Assembly (NCBI GenBank): GCA_019637955.1
Contig: JAHBUS010000008.1
Coordinates: 62,001-126,000 of the forward strand
From: Pseudobdellovibrionaceae bacterium
GTDB taxonomy: Bacteria > Bdellovibrionota > Bdellovibrionia > Bdellovibrionales > Bdellovibrionaceae
Length of the DNA stretch: 64,000 nucleotides
Direction: 5' to 3'
The notes under the pieces are model-generated. The model saw nothing but the letters and a program-made list of their open reading frames with translations. It made no database searches and was not told the origin of the DNA. This document shows, one piece after another, positions 17,914-26,222 of this stretch (position 1 is its first letter; each line of letters begins with the position of its first letter). A program made the translations under genes and the position numbers.

Positions 17914-20625
17914 ATGCGCTCAAGCCGGGGTCTTTGGACCCTGATTTTCACCTTTGTCCTGCTTCTCACCACGGCGGTCTCGGCGGCCGAACCCCATTGC
18001 TCTCCACGGGCGGGCGACCCCACTCAAATTCAAGAAGCCGGTCTCGCGGCCTGCGTGAACATGTGCCAGCAGGTGTCCCAGCGCCAAGAAAAAGAAATGA
18101 CCCGTTATTTTGGCGATCGCTGCCAAGAGGAGCTCGAAAGGCAGAGCCGCAGCGGCATCCGAGGCGCCGCCAACAACGGTCGAGAAATTTTTGAAGACGC
18201 GATTTTGCGCTGTCTTCCGCTCGCGGCAAAAAATGCGGTCATGGGGCCCATTCACTTGGCGATGGCACTGCCGCAAATGATGTCCCAGCTTGGGGAGCGC
18301 CTCACCGAAGCCGCGGCGAAGAATCAACTCCCCGAAGGATTCTCGTTCCGTGAGTGTGACGAGAGCGCGGACTGCAAACGCGCGCTCGCGCGGCAGTTGA
18401 TCAACTACCAAGGGCGCAGCCCCCAAGGCGAGTGGCTCGTGAGCGATCAGACCGTCGATCAGCAAACGCGCGGCATGCGCGTGACCGACATGCTCGCGAT
18501 GATTCCCGAGCACCGCCGCAAGTCTCGTGACGAATGCTCGCGCGATCTCGCCTCGATCCGCCGGCGGGTCAACGGTGGCGGCGACGACTGGACGCTCGAA
18601 AAGCATCGCGAGGTCTACGACACCTTGGGGACACAACAGCCGCACTGCCTTGGAATTCTCAAACTCTCGCCGCCTGAGTTGGACCCTCAAATTCAGCAGC
18701 CTTCGACACCAAAGCCTTCCACGCCTGTGCCCGCAGGAACAAAGTCGATCATCGACGAACTTTCTTTTGCCGACACCATCGGGGTGGGACGCACCTGCGT
18801 GGGCCGAGATTTCGGCGTTGAGCTTTGCGGTGAGATCGCCTCGGTGATCGTGCCCATTCCGGGAATCAAAGGCGCTTCGCTCGCCTTTAAAGCCGCGAAG
18901 GCCGGGATCGCCGGGCGCCTGGCGCGAAGCTTTGATGCCGTGGCCGCACGCACGATCACCGCCGCCAATCAAGAATCACGCGCTTTGCGCATGGACCGCG
19001 AACTTGAGCGCCGTACGGGCGTGACGCCGGCCGCGCGTGAAGCCCGAGAGACCGCACCCGCGGCGCGCGACACCGCCCCTTCGAGCGAGCCCCGGCCGCC
19101 CGCCTCCGTCCCGACGGCCTCACGCACGCAGTTTATTTCGCGCCACGAGATGGTGGACATCACCACCGAGGCACAAAACCGCAAATGGATGGAGCTCGCC
19201 AAACAGACCAAGCCCGATGGGCGCACGCTCTTCGTGGACATCGAAAATTCGAAGATGAAATTTTTGAACGATTCGCTTCGCGACAAGTCGCTCGTCACGG
19301 CGATGACCAATCGGCACAAGCAAATCGTGATGGAAAAAATGGAAAAGCTCGGCAAGGATTTCCCGAACGTCGAGATCCTTCCGTACAGCGATTTCAAAGC
19401 CTTGCGTTTTGCGATCCGCGAGCCGATTCCACCCGCGCTGCGCGGACGTTTGAACGATCTGTTCCGCGAAGCCAACAAAGAATTTCGCGATGAATTGGTC
19501 AAAAATAAACTCGTGCGCGCCGAAGATCTCTCGGAAAACTGGTTCCGTGCGGGCGTGGGCCGCACGGCCGATCAGGCGAACTTGGCCTCGCGCTACGCCC
19601 GGCAGGCTCCCGGAGAAAACATCGTCCGGGATTACGCCGATTCCGCCCTGCACGGAAACTTAGGCCAGACTTTGCAAAACGTCGAACAAATGCGCGATCA
19701 AGTCCAATCGGGCCTGGGTCCCGGTTCAAATTTGCTCGAAGCTCTGCCGGGCTCGAACAATCGGATGATTCCGCGATTGGATGTCATGGACGTGGTTCGA
19801 AAAGAAAAAACACCCGAGGCGATCCGGACGGCTTTGAATCAACGCTATGGCGGCAATGTCACCACCGAACAGGCCACGCACCTTCGCGACTACCTGGGCA
19901 GTGTCGACGAGTTTTCTCCGGGCATTCATGTCGCACGCCGCGAAGTGCCGACTCTCTCGGACGCCACCGCAGGTGGTCTCTCCGCGGACTTCGCCGGCAT
20001 GGGGTCGCACAACATGCGCGAAACGGCTCGGGCCTTGGCGCGATCGCGCACGCTGGACGAAGCGTTGATCGCGACCCGCGAAGGCGAGCGCACGGTCACC
20101 TCGCTCTTTCAGAAGCGCATGCGCGACCGGCAAGCGATTATTCGCAATTACCTGGAAGATAAACGCGGCATGAAGGGTCTTCAGATTACCTGCTCGGGCG
20201 ACGACTGCGTCGCCGCGGTTCCGAAAGCTCTGAACTCGCGTCAGCGCGACGACCTTGTGCAACGTCTGTCCCGCACCGATGAACCGGCGGGCATGCGACT
20301 GGCTTTCATTCGAGAAAATGTGACCAATGCAACCGAGCGCAACGTGCTTGCGGCGCATGGCGAAGGGATCGAAAAGGCTCTGCGCAAAGAGCTCGCGGGG
20401 AAAGTTCCTGAAGACACGCTTCGAAATGTTCTTTTCGCTGTCGAAATGAATGGCACCACCACCGGCCAGGGTTCGGTGCGTTTGATCACCGGAAATTCAC
20501 GGGTGAAGCTCGGCGTGGCCGAACGTGCACGCATCCAAGAGGCCTTTAGTCGAGCCGTGAACGGCTTTAACGAGGCCGCCGCTAAATCGGGGGGAACTCC
20601 TGCCCGGTACATCGTCCAGCCGTAA
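17914..20625 (+). CDS. Large exported Cys-containing protein, unknown function
   Basis: A 903-residue protein I cannot assign. Residues 1-25 are a signal peptide ending near VSAAEP. Residues 26-320 contain about a dozen Cys (for example AACVNMC, FRECDESADC, RTCVG, VELCGE), suggesting disulphide-bonded folding in the periplasm or outside the cell. A Pro/Ser/Thr-rich linker (about 250-275) and a second low-complexity Ala/Arg/Pro linker (about 370-405) divide the protein into domains. The C-terminal half is mostly helical, Arg-rich and poor in Cys. ATG 17914 was chosen for the signal peptide directly after it. It has AAGGGG three bases upstream. It stands alone, divergent from dusB. Confidence 0.82.
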   Translation: MRSSRGLWTLIFTFVLLLTTAVSAAEPHCSPRAGDPTQIQEAGLAACVNMCQQVSQRQEKEMTRYFGDRCQEELERQSRSGIRGAANNGREIFEDAILRCLPLAAKNAVMGPIHLAMALPQMMSQLGERLTEAAAKNQLPEGFSFRECDESADCKRALARQLINYQGRSPQGEWLVSDQTVDQQTRGMRVTDMLAMIPEHRRKSRDECSRDLASIRRRVNGGGDDWTLEKHREVYDTLGTQQPHCLGILKLSPPELDPQIQQPSTPKPSTPVPAGTKSIIDELSFADTIGVGRTCVGRDFGVELCGEIASVIVPIPGIKGASLAFKAAKAGIAGRLARSFDAVAARTITAANQESRALRMDRELERRTGVTPAAREARETAPAARDTAPSSEPRPPASVPTASRTQFISRHEMVDITTEAQNRKWMELAKQTKPDGRTLFVDIENSKMKFLNDSLRDKSLVTAMTNRHKQIVMEKMEKLGKDFPNVEILPYSDFKALRFAIREPIPPALRGRLNDLFREANKEFRDELVKNKLVRAEDLSENWFRAGVGRTADQANLASRYARQAPGENIVRDYADSALHGNLGQTLQNVEQMRDQVQSGLGPGSNLLEALPGSNNRMIPRLDVMDVVRKEKTPEAIRTALNQRYGGNVTTEQATHLRDYLGSVDEFSPGIHVARREVPTLSDATAGGLSADFAGMGSHNMRETARALARSRTLDEALIATREGERTVTSLFQKRMRDRQAIIRNYLEDKRGMKGLQITCSGDDCVAAVPKALNSRQRDDLVQRLSRTDEPAGMRLAFIRENVTNATERNVLAAHGEGIEKALRKELAGKVPEDTLRNVLFAVEMNGTTTGQGSVRLITGNSRVKLGVAERARIQEAFSRAVNGFNEAAAKSGGTPARYIVQP

Positions 20626-20691
20626 AGTCTCACTTCGAGACGACCGCTCTTTTTTTTAAGATGGCCCTGTCGTATTCCGATAAGACATTTG

Positions 20692-21276
20692 ATGAGAAAC
20701 CAGGTTTTGCAATTCATTTCAAGGTGTTCCGCGATTTTCGCGGCCCTGAGCTTTGTCGGTTGCACCAAGGGTGAACCGACCATCGAATCGGTGAGCGCGC
20801 AAACCGCGATCTCATTGAATCAAACTTATTTTTCATCCAAAAATTTGTCGGCCTTCGTTTTGAACCTGACTGGGACATGTCAAAAAGGCATTACCGGTTT
20901 TGAGATCTCCGGTGATGGCGGCGGCTCATGGCAATCGGTCTCCAACGCGGGAACCTTCTCTCAAGACTGCGACACCAACGGCACATTTTCGATGTCGGTT
21001 CCTTCGCTCTCGCAGCGCGTGCCCGGACTGACCAGTCTTTATAATGGAGAGGGCCGAAATGTTTTGGTTCGCGGCACCAATATTTTTGGCGCGACCGATC
21101 CCGCCTCGGTCCTGATCGTCAGTCTCGCTTCGCCCTACAAAACAAAAGGCTACTTGCAGCAGGCCGACCGCACGATTTCGAATCACAACTACTCGAACTA
21201 CACGTTCCAAAACACGCACAATTTTTCCGAGCGCACACTGAGCGGCGGATATAAAGCGCGGGGGGCGGTCCGATGA
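20692..21276 (+). CDS. Putative lipoprotein, first gene of the fibre cassette
   Basis: 194 residues beginning MRNQVLQFISRCSAIFAALSFVGCTKGEP, a lipoprotein signal peptide with the lipobox SFVGC. The mature part is Ser/Thr/Asn/Gly-rich and beta-prone, resembling an Ig-like or bacterial adhesin-type domain (TGFEISGDGGGSWQSV and RNVLVRGTNIFGATDP). Its stop overlaps the start of the fibre gene (ATGA), so the two are translationally coupled. A role as the surface-anchored partner of the fibre is inference from gene order. I recognise no defined family. Confidence 0.82.
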   Translation: MRNQVLQFISRCSAIFAALSFVGCTKGEPTIESVSAQTAISLNQTYFSSKNLSAFVLNLTGTCQKGITGFEISGDGGGSWQSVSNAGTFSQDCDTNGTFSMSVPSLSQRVPGLTSLYNGEGRNVLVRGTNIFGATDPASVLIVSLASPYKTKGYLQQADRTISNHNYSNYTFQNTHNFSERTLSGGYKARGAVR

Positions 21277-23021
21277 TGAAACTCCTCTTCTTCGCTTTCG
21301 TCACGATGACGCTGACTTTCGCCAATGCGGGCGAATTGCTCACGTACGAAGGCCAAATCATTAAACCCGATAGCAATCCACTCGAAGCCGGATCGGTGAA
21401 CTTCCGCATCAAGATTTACAACCAGGCGAAGACCTGCTTGCTCTGGCAAGAAATCCAGAATTTGAACATGAATAACAGCGGCGGCGACTTCAGACTCGAA
21501 ATCGGCGGCGGCCCCAACACCGCGACTCCCGTGACCCAGTTCCGCAACATTTTTCAAAACGCGGGATCGTTGCAATGTAACGGCGGCAGCACCTATTCTC
21601 CGCCCGTGAATGAGCAACGAACTCTCTCGATCGAGTTTGATGACGATCTTGATACCACGTACGTGATCCTGGATGAAGTTCCGGTCAGTTTCGCTCCCTA
21701 CGCTTTTCACGCAACGACGGTGGGTGGTTACACGTCAAGCTACTTGTTCCGCACCGATGCGCCCTTTGCTTCCAACTTCCCTCTTGCGGGCGTGACCGAA
21801 ATGTACAATTTCGCTTCGAAAACGAACCTTGACGGCTCGATCTCGGCCCTTGGCGCACCGACCGCGTTTGGCGATGGAAACAATATTCCCGTCGTCACGG
21901 TAAATGAGTACGGTCGCGTGACCAAAGTGGCCACCGTGCCCGCGTCTTTGAGCGCATCGAACTTGGCTTCAGGCTCGGTGACCAACGCCAAGCTTGCGAC
22001 GAACTCGGTGACGAGCGACAAGATCCAGGACGGAACCATCGTGGACGCCGACATTTCGGCGGCCGCCGCGATCGCCGACACCAAGCTCGCCACGATCAGC
22101 TCTTCCGGAAAAGTTTCAAACAGTGCCACCACCGCGACCTCCGCCAATACCAACAGCGCCATCGTCGCGCGTGATGGCTCCGGTCACATCTCGGTCTCGC
22201 GAATCAACATGAGCGAAGGCCGCTTTGACAACGGCGCGGGCGGCTTGATTTCGATTTTCTCGCCCATGGGAGCTTCAACCTACTCTCTCAATCTGCCTCC
22301 GAACATGGGAGCAACCGGTCAGTTCTTGCAAACCGATGGCACCAATCAAGTCAACTGGGTGACCCTGGTTGGTCTCCCGACGTGCACCTCGAATCAAATC
22401 GCGTATTTTGACGGCTCGATTTGGCAGTGTAAGTCCTGGTCGATCGCGAGCGCGGCGAACGCCCTGGTCGCCCGCGATGGTTCTGGTAACGCCGAACTCA
22501 ATCAAGTCAATGTGATCACGGGCGTGCAGTACGCGCACGGCTCGGGCGGATCTGCCGTTTTGCGCGGAGCTTCGACCGGCACGAACTACACGGTTCGTCT
22601 CCCCGGGTCGGCTCCGGTTGCCACAGGTGACGCTCTTGTGCATTCGACGACCTCGGGCCAGCTCGCTTGGTCGAGCGCGACCAATCAAAGGATGAAAGTC
22701 GGCGGTCAATTGATCACCACGCAGACCGATTTTGGTGCTTCGGCGGCGCTCGATTTCGATGCCGGTAACACCCAGTATTCGAACACGCTCACGAGCTGCA
22801 GCAACTTGATCTTGAACAATATGATGGACGGCACGACTTACACCATCATTCTCGACAATCTGTCCGTGAGCGTGACTTGCACGTTCTCGATCGGCGGCGT
22901 TTCGAACATCCTCTACTCGCCCAGCAATCGCTCCACTGTCGCCAACTCGACCTCCATCTATCGCCTCACGAAAATCGGAGCGAGAGTCTTTGTCGAGTGG
23001 ACGACAGGAATCATCGAATGA
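21273..23021 (+). CDS. Exported fibre protein resembling Bdellovibrio mosaic adhesive trimer (MAT) and phage tail-fibre proteins
   Basis: 582 residues with a signal peptide (cut near NAGEL). The N-terminal domain (about 20-150) has the pattern LTYEGQIIKPDSNPLEAGSVNFRIKIYN through SFAPYAFHA, a layout I associate with Bdellovibrio MAT-type fibre proteins. The central part is low-complexity and tail-fibre-like: SGSVTNAKLATNSVTSDKI, SATTATSANT, and two near-repeats AIVARDGSGHISVSRIN (from residue 296) and ALVARDGSGNAELNQVN (from 397). The last ~110 residues form a distinct, beta-rich tip-like domain with two Cys. MAT fibres are established as prey-recognition proteins in Bdellovibrio. Trimerisation and adhesion here are inference. 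It is coupled to genes on both sides by ATGA overlaps. Confidence 0.8.
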   Translation: MMKLLFFAFVTMTLTFANAGELLTYEGQIIKPDSNPLEAGSVNFRIKIYNQAKTCLLWQEIQNLNMNNSGGDFRLEIGGGPNTATPVTQFRNIFQNAGSLQCNGGSTYSPPVNEQRTLSIEFDDDLDTTYVILDEVPVSFAPYAFHATTVGGYTSSYLFRTDAPFASNFPLAGVTEMYNFASKTNLDGSISALGAPTAFGDGNNIPVVTVNEYGRVTKVATVPASLSASNLASGSVTNAKLATNSVTSDKIQDGTIVDADISAAAAIADTKLATISSSGKVSNSATTATSANTNSAIVARDGSGHISVSRINMSEGRFDNGAGGLISIFSPMGASTYSLNLPPNMGATGQFLQTDGTNQVNWVTLVGLPTCTSNQIAYFDGSIWQCKSWSIASAANALVARDGSGNAELNQVNVITGVQYAHGSGGSAVLRGASTGTNYTVRLPGSAPVATGDALVHSTTSGQLAWSSATNQRMKVGGQLITTQTDFGASAALDFDAGNTQYSNTLTSCSNLILNNMMDGTTYTIILDNLSVSVTCTFSIGGVSNILYSPSNRSTVANSTSIYRLTKIGARVFVEWTTGIIE

Positions 23022-24283
23022 TGTCTCGCCTTCTTTGCCGTTTCTTGATCATCGGATCGCTGATCGCGGCTTCGTCCGCGAGCCAGGCGTTCTTGAATCA
23101 AGGGCGCCTGCCCCCCTTCGCGGGTGCGGAAGACACGACATTCTTCGGATCGAACGGACGCGATGCTGCGGTTTCGGATCATGGCTTCGATGCCACCGTT
23201 CGAGCTATCGTTTACCATCCCGGCAGCAACAGCTTGATCGTTGGCGGCGACTTCACGAAGTACAACGGGGTGTTCGTCAATGGACTGGCCAAAATCAGTC
23301 TTGACGGTCAGCTAGACACGACCTTCAACGCCAATATCGGCGCGGGTTTTACGGGTTCTGTCTACACCATCGCGGTCGATAACAACAACCGGATCGTCGT
23401 GGGCGGAACGTTTGTAAACGCCGGCGGTTACTCCAATCTCGACTACATCGCTCGTTTGCAGCCCGACGGAAGCTACGATTCTTTCTTCCAGCCGGACGCC
23501 ATTGCCGGCGAGATCAAGTCGATCGCGATCGATGGATCGAACCGCATCGTGATCGGCTGCAACTGCCATGATGACGTGCCCTTGCCCTATAATTACCAGC
23601 TTCTGGCACGCCTTCGCGCCTCCGACGGAAAATTCGACAGCACCTTCGCGCAGACGGCGCTGACTTACGACGGCAGCGCCTCGGTCAATTCGGTCGCGCT
23701 CACTTCGGACGGGTCGATCGTTGCGGGCGGAAGCTTCGTGATCAGCGGAACCAAGAACAACGTGATGAAATTTCAAACCAACGGCAACGTCGACAATTCG
23801 TTCCTGGTGAACATCGGAACGGCGACGACCGCTTCGAGTTTCGTCTATGCCGTTCGCGTCCAAGCCGACGATAAAATTCTGGTGGGCGGAACCTTCACGA
23901 CGTTCGATGGCTTCGCCGCGCCGAAACTCGTGCGTTTGCAAGCCAACGGCATCCGGGACACCGGCTTTGCCTTGTCGTCGCAACTCGGAACCGTTTACGG
24001 CATTTTTCTTGATTCCGCGGCCAAGCTTCTCGTCGTCGGCACTCAGTTCGGAAATGTGGGACCCAATCCGGGCTACCAGCAAATCCGCCGCTACGGCACT
24101 GCCGGCGGAGCGACGGACTTGAGCCTGAATCCCGGCGCCGGTTTCGGCCCACTCGCCTCCAACATCGTCTACTCCATGGCTTATCACAAAGGCTATCTCT
24201 ACGCGGTCGGCGACTTCTCCTCCTACAACGCCCACAACGTCCCCCGAATCACCAAAATCTACGTCGGCCCCTACGACCCCTAA
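23018..24283 (+). CDS. Exported delta-60-repeat (beta-propeller-like) protein
   Basis: 421 residues with a signal peptide (cut near SQAFLNQ). The mature protein is built of delta-60 repeats, a repeat class known from deltaproteobacteria-like genomes. Each unit reads roughly hydrophobic-x-VGG-x-F, then (A/V)RL-x-x-(D/N)G-x-x-D-x-x-F (for example RIVVGGTFVNAGG with IARLQPDGSYDSFF, and ILVGGTFTTFDGFA with LVRLQANGIRDTGF). About seven units suggest a beta-propeller. I took the ATG at 23018 overlapping the fibre stop. The TAA stop lies inside a REP-like palindrome at 24278. The position downstream of the fibre suggests a secreted partner or ligand-binding protein. That is inference. Confidence 0.88.
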   Translation: MMSRLLCRFLIIGSLIAASSASQAFLNQGRLPPFAGAEDTTFFGSNGRDAAVSDHGFDATVRAIVYHPGSNSLIVGGDFTKYNGVFVNGLAKISLDGQLDTTFNANIGAGFTGSVYTIAVDNNNRIVVGGTFVNAGGYSNLDYIARLQPDGSYDSFFQPDAIAGEIKSIAIDGSNRIVIGCNCHDDVPLPYNYQLLARLRASDGKFDSTFAQTALTYDGSASVNSVALTSDGSIVAGGSFVISGTKNNVMKFQTNGNVDNSFLVNIGTATTASSFVYAVRVQADDKILVGGTFTTFDGFAAPKLVRLQANGIRDTGFALSSQLGTVYGIFLDSAAKLLVVGTQFGNVGPNPGYQQIRRYGTAGGATDLSLNPGAGFGPLASNIVYSMAYHKGYLYAVGDFSSYNAHNVPRITKIYVGPYDP

Positions 24284-24306
24284 AAGGTGCCTGGCACCTT
24301 TTAGGG
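24278..24306. repeat. REP-like palindrome, left copy
   Basis: A perfect palindrome with arms CCCTAAAAGGTGCC and GGCACCTTTTAGGG around one central T. It contains the stop codon of the delta-60 gene and lies 14 bases from the stop of the RAYT gene. The same core recurs at 25045. Confidence 0.85.
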
Positions 24307-24319
24307 ACCCAGCGCGGCA

Positions 24320-24955
24320 TCAAAGAAGGTCATGACATAGGTGATGTGAGAATCCTGTCTCCTGATTTTTCGAGATCGAGAAGACCTGATGTTTAAGCGC
24401 CAGTCGAATTGCGTGCTCATCCTGAAGATCAGGTGGGGTTCTCAGCCACCTGAGGGTGGAATCAAAACTTTCGAAAAGCGTAAGGTCCTCTTGCAGTGGA
24501 ATGTGAAGCTTCTCGAGTCCAACGAGTCCGCGTAATGTCGAAAATGGATAGTCCTCCGGAGCCGCGCAAATACCAGCACGCACGGGATTTCGATAAACGT
24601 ATTTGTAGGCGTTCTTATAGTAATGAAATGATGTGATTTCGGAACGATGAAATCTCGAGCCATAACGTTGGTTCTCCGAGTTCTCCATTTGCGATATCGC
24701 GCGACTTGTTCCTTGCATGAAGTACTGCATCGCAGTGGATGCATTTGCATGGGGAAAGTTTGCGAGGCAATGAAAATGGTTCGACATCAAGACAAAGCTA
24801 AAAATGCGAACTCCGTAAAAGTGATGCAGTCCGAACAAATGATTTTCCATTTCAGTCCAGACTAAGGGCATTGAGACAAAAGGAATGCGGCTGTTGGTTC
24901 GTGCGGTCAAATGGTAGATTGATGTCGGATTGCAGAGAAAATGAGCTCGTGGCAT
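24320..24955 (-). CDS. REP-associated tyrosine transposase (RAYT, Y1/IS200-like)
   Basis: A 211-residue RAYT. The N-terminus MPRAHFLCNPTSIYHLTART, the HUH-type motif MSNHFHCLANF and the catalytic-Tyr region KNAYKYVYRNPVRAGI are characteristic of the Y1 transposase fold. A C-terminal extension is also present. RAYTs are domesticated IS200-like enzymes linked to the spread of REP palindromes. Here the gene is bracketed by two copies of one palindrome. Base composition is visibly more AT-rich than neighbouring genes, consistent with acquisition. There is no convincing Shine-Dalgarno before the ATG. The gene looks intact. Confidence 0.9.
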   Translation of the reverse strand: MPRAHFLCNPTSIYHLTARTNSRIPFVSMPLVWTEMENHLFGLHHFYGVRIFSFVLMSNHFHCLANFPHANASTAMQYFMQGTSRAISQMENSENQRYGSRFHRSEITSFHYYKNAYKYVYRNPVRAGICAAPEDYPFSTLRGLVGLEKLHIPLQEDLTLFESFDSTLRWLRTPPDLQDEHAIRLALKHQVFSISKNQETGFSHHLCHDLL

Positions 24956-25044
24956 TTTCAGTTAAAAGAGCAATGGAAGATCCAACACCAGTTCCAAACC
25001 TATGTTAGATGAGGTCCTGGACTATCCGAATTACCGCACCGTTC

Positions 25045-25072
25045 CCCTAAAAGGTGCCTGGCACCTTAGAGG
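25045..25072. repeat. REP-like palindrome, right copy
   Basis: CCCTAAAAGGTGCC-T-GGCACCTTAGAGG, identical to the left copy in the left arm and core, with changes in the right arm. It contains the stop codon (TAA on the minus strand, 25066-25068) of the nitroreductase gene. Confidence 0.85.
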
Positions 25073-25662
25073 TAGGTGATGCGGTTTTCGAGTTGGCGGG
25101 GGGCTTTTGGGGGATTGTGGTCGGGGTAGCCGAGGACGAGACCGCAGAGGAGTTCGAGTTCGCCGGCTTTGTACTCGGGCAGTTGGTCCACGCCGAGGAA
25201 GGCGTCGACTTCGCTCTTGATTTCGAGCGGAGCGCCCATCGTGCAGCAGCCGAGACCTTCGACCACGCACGCCAAGTTGATGTTCTCGACCGCCATGTAA
25301 ACGCTGCCGATGCTGGTGTGGTAGCGCTCTTCGCTGGAATTGTGCGAGTAGCAGAAAATCAGAACGGGGGCGTCGCCCAACGTGAAGAAGAAACGCTCGG
25401 TAAAGTCATAGAGCGAAGGTTTCAATCTTTTTTGTAAAACGTCTTTGATGCCGAGCCATGATTTTTGCGAGTACTTCAGATACTCCTCACGCTTTTTGCC
25501 GGTGACGACGAAGAAGCGCCAGTTTTGACGGTTTTTTCCGCTCGGCGCCTGCAGACCGGCGTTCAAAATGCGGTCGAGGACCTCGCGCGGAGGCATTTCT
25601 GTTTTAAATTTTCGAATCGATTTTCGCGATTCGATGAGGCGGTAAAACTCTTCTTTGTCCAT
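25066..25662 (-). CDS. Nitroreductase-family FMN oxidoreductase
   Basis: A 198-residue flavoprotein of the nitroreductase family. It shows the N-terminal RKSIRKFKTEMPPREVLDRIL motif that binds FMN phosphate, GLQAPSGKNRQNWRF, and the C-terminal GLVLGYPDHNPPKAPR motif. A run EGLGCCTMGAPLEIK lies at the predicted dimer/cofactor region. The physiological substrate is not evident. The start chosen is ATG 25662 (MDKEEFYRLI). An upstream in-frame extension has no similarity to the family. Its stop codon is part of the right REP-like palindrome. Confidence 0.9.
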   Translation of the reverse strand: MDKEEFYRLIESRKSIRKFKTEMPPREVLDRILNAGLQAPSGKNRQNWRFFVVTGKKREEYLKYSQKSWLGIKDVLQKRLKPSLYDFTERFFFTLGDAPVLIFCYSHNSSEERYHTSIGSVYMAVENINLACVVEGLGCCTMGAPLEIKSEVDAFLGVDQLPEYKAGELELLCGLVLGYPDHNPPKAPRQLENRITYL

Positions 25663-25697
25663 CGGGCAAAATCTTCTTTCATCGCTAGCAGCCGCAG

Positions 25698-25703
25698 TAT
25701 AAT
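25698..25703 (+). promoter_or_regulatory. Consensus -10 box 9 bases before a GTG start
   Basis: A perfect TATAAT lies in the gap between divergent genes, nine bases before the GTG at 25713. No clear -35 and no Shine-Dalgarno are present. Transcription would start within a few bases of the GTG, so the mRNA is probably leaderless. Confidence 0.5.
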
Positions 25704-25712
25704 GTCGATTCT

Positions 25713-26222
25713 GTGCAATTACCAAAGAAACTGGATCTCTGGGTTCTGTTTAGCCTGCTGATCGTGCTCATCGCCGTGACGGCGGCGAGCATTCATCCCG
25801 CGGCCCGTCAGTGGCTGCGGGACCATCTGATTTCTGACAACCGCGTCGTGCTGGCCAAGGTTGAGGGCGATCTCACGGGCCAGGGCGATTTCGTGTCGGT
25901 CGTCAAGGTGAAGACCCGGAACGAGTTGGTCGTCGAAGTTTACACGCTCGAGCCCAAAAAGAACGAGACGAGCCTGCGAGCCCGGCTCGTTTTGCCTGAG
26001 CGCCGCGACGGATTTTTTCAGTTCAGGGGACATCCCACCAACTTGGCGCTGGTGGATCTCAACGATGACGGCACACTCGAGATCGCGGTGCCCACGTTCG
26101 ATGATAACTTGATTCCCCGTCTTCATGTGTACCGGTATGATCCGGCCGCTCAGGTGTTTATTCTGACCGGACCGGATTTTTTGCCGATGGACCCGAAGTC
26201 CTCAACGTCCGGCGGGGGCTGA
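25713..26222 (+). CDS. Membrane-anchored protein with an FG-GAP/VCBS-like segment
   Basis: 169 residues starting at GTG. Residues 8-28 form a membrane anchor (LWVLFSLLIVLIAVTAASI). The outer part contains LALVDLNDDGTLEIAVPTFDD, an FG-GAP/VCBS-type calcium-binding-like unit (DLNDDG). The tail is Pro/Ser/Gly-rich. It converges on mltG with a 21-base overlap of the 3' ends. Function unknown. Confidence 0.78.
   Translation: MQLPKKLDLWVLFSLLIVLIAVTAASIHPAARQWLRDHLISDNRVVLAKVEGDLTGQGDFVSVVKVKTRNELVVEVYTLEPKKNETSLRARLVLPERRDGFFQFRGHPTNLALVDLNDDGTLEIAVPTFDDNLIPRLHVYRYDPAAQVFILTGPDFLPMDPKSSTSGGG

Noticed and set aside
19200-19300. GGDEF-like fragment in the 903-residue protein
   Set aside because: Only a VDIENSKMKFLND-like run is similar. 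The GGEEF motif and length of a cyclase domain are missing.
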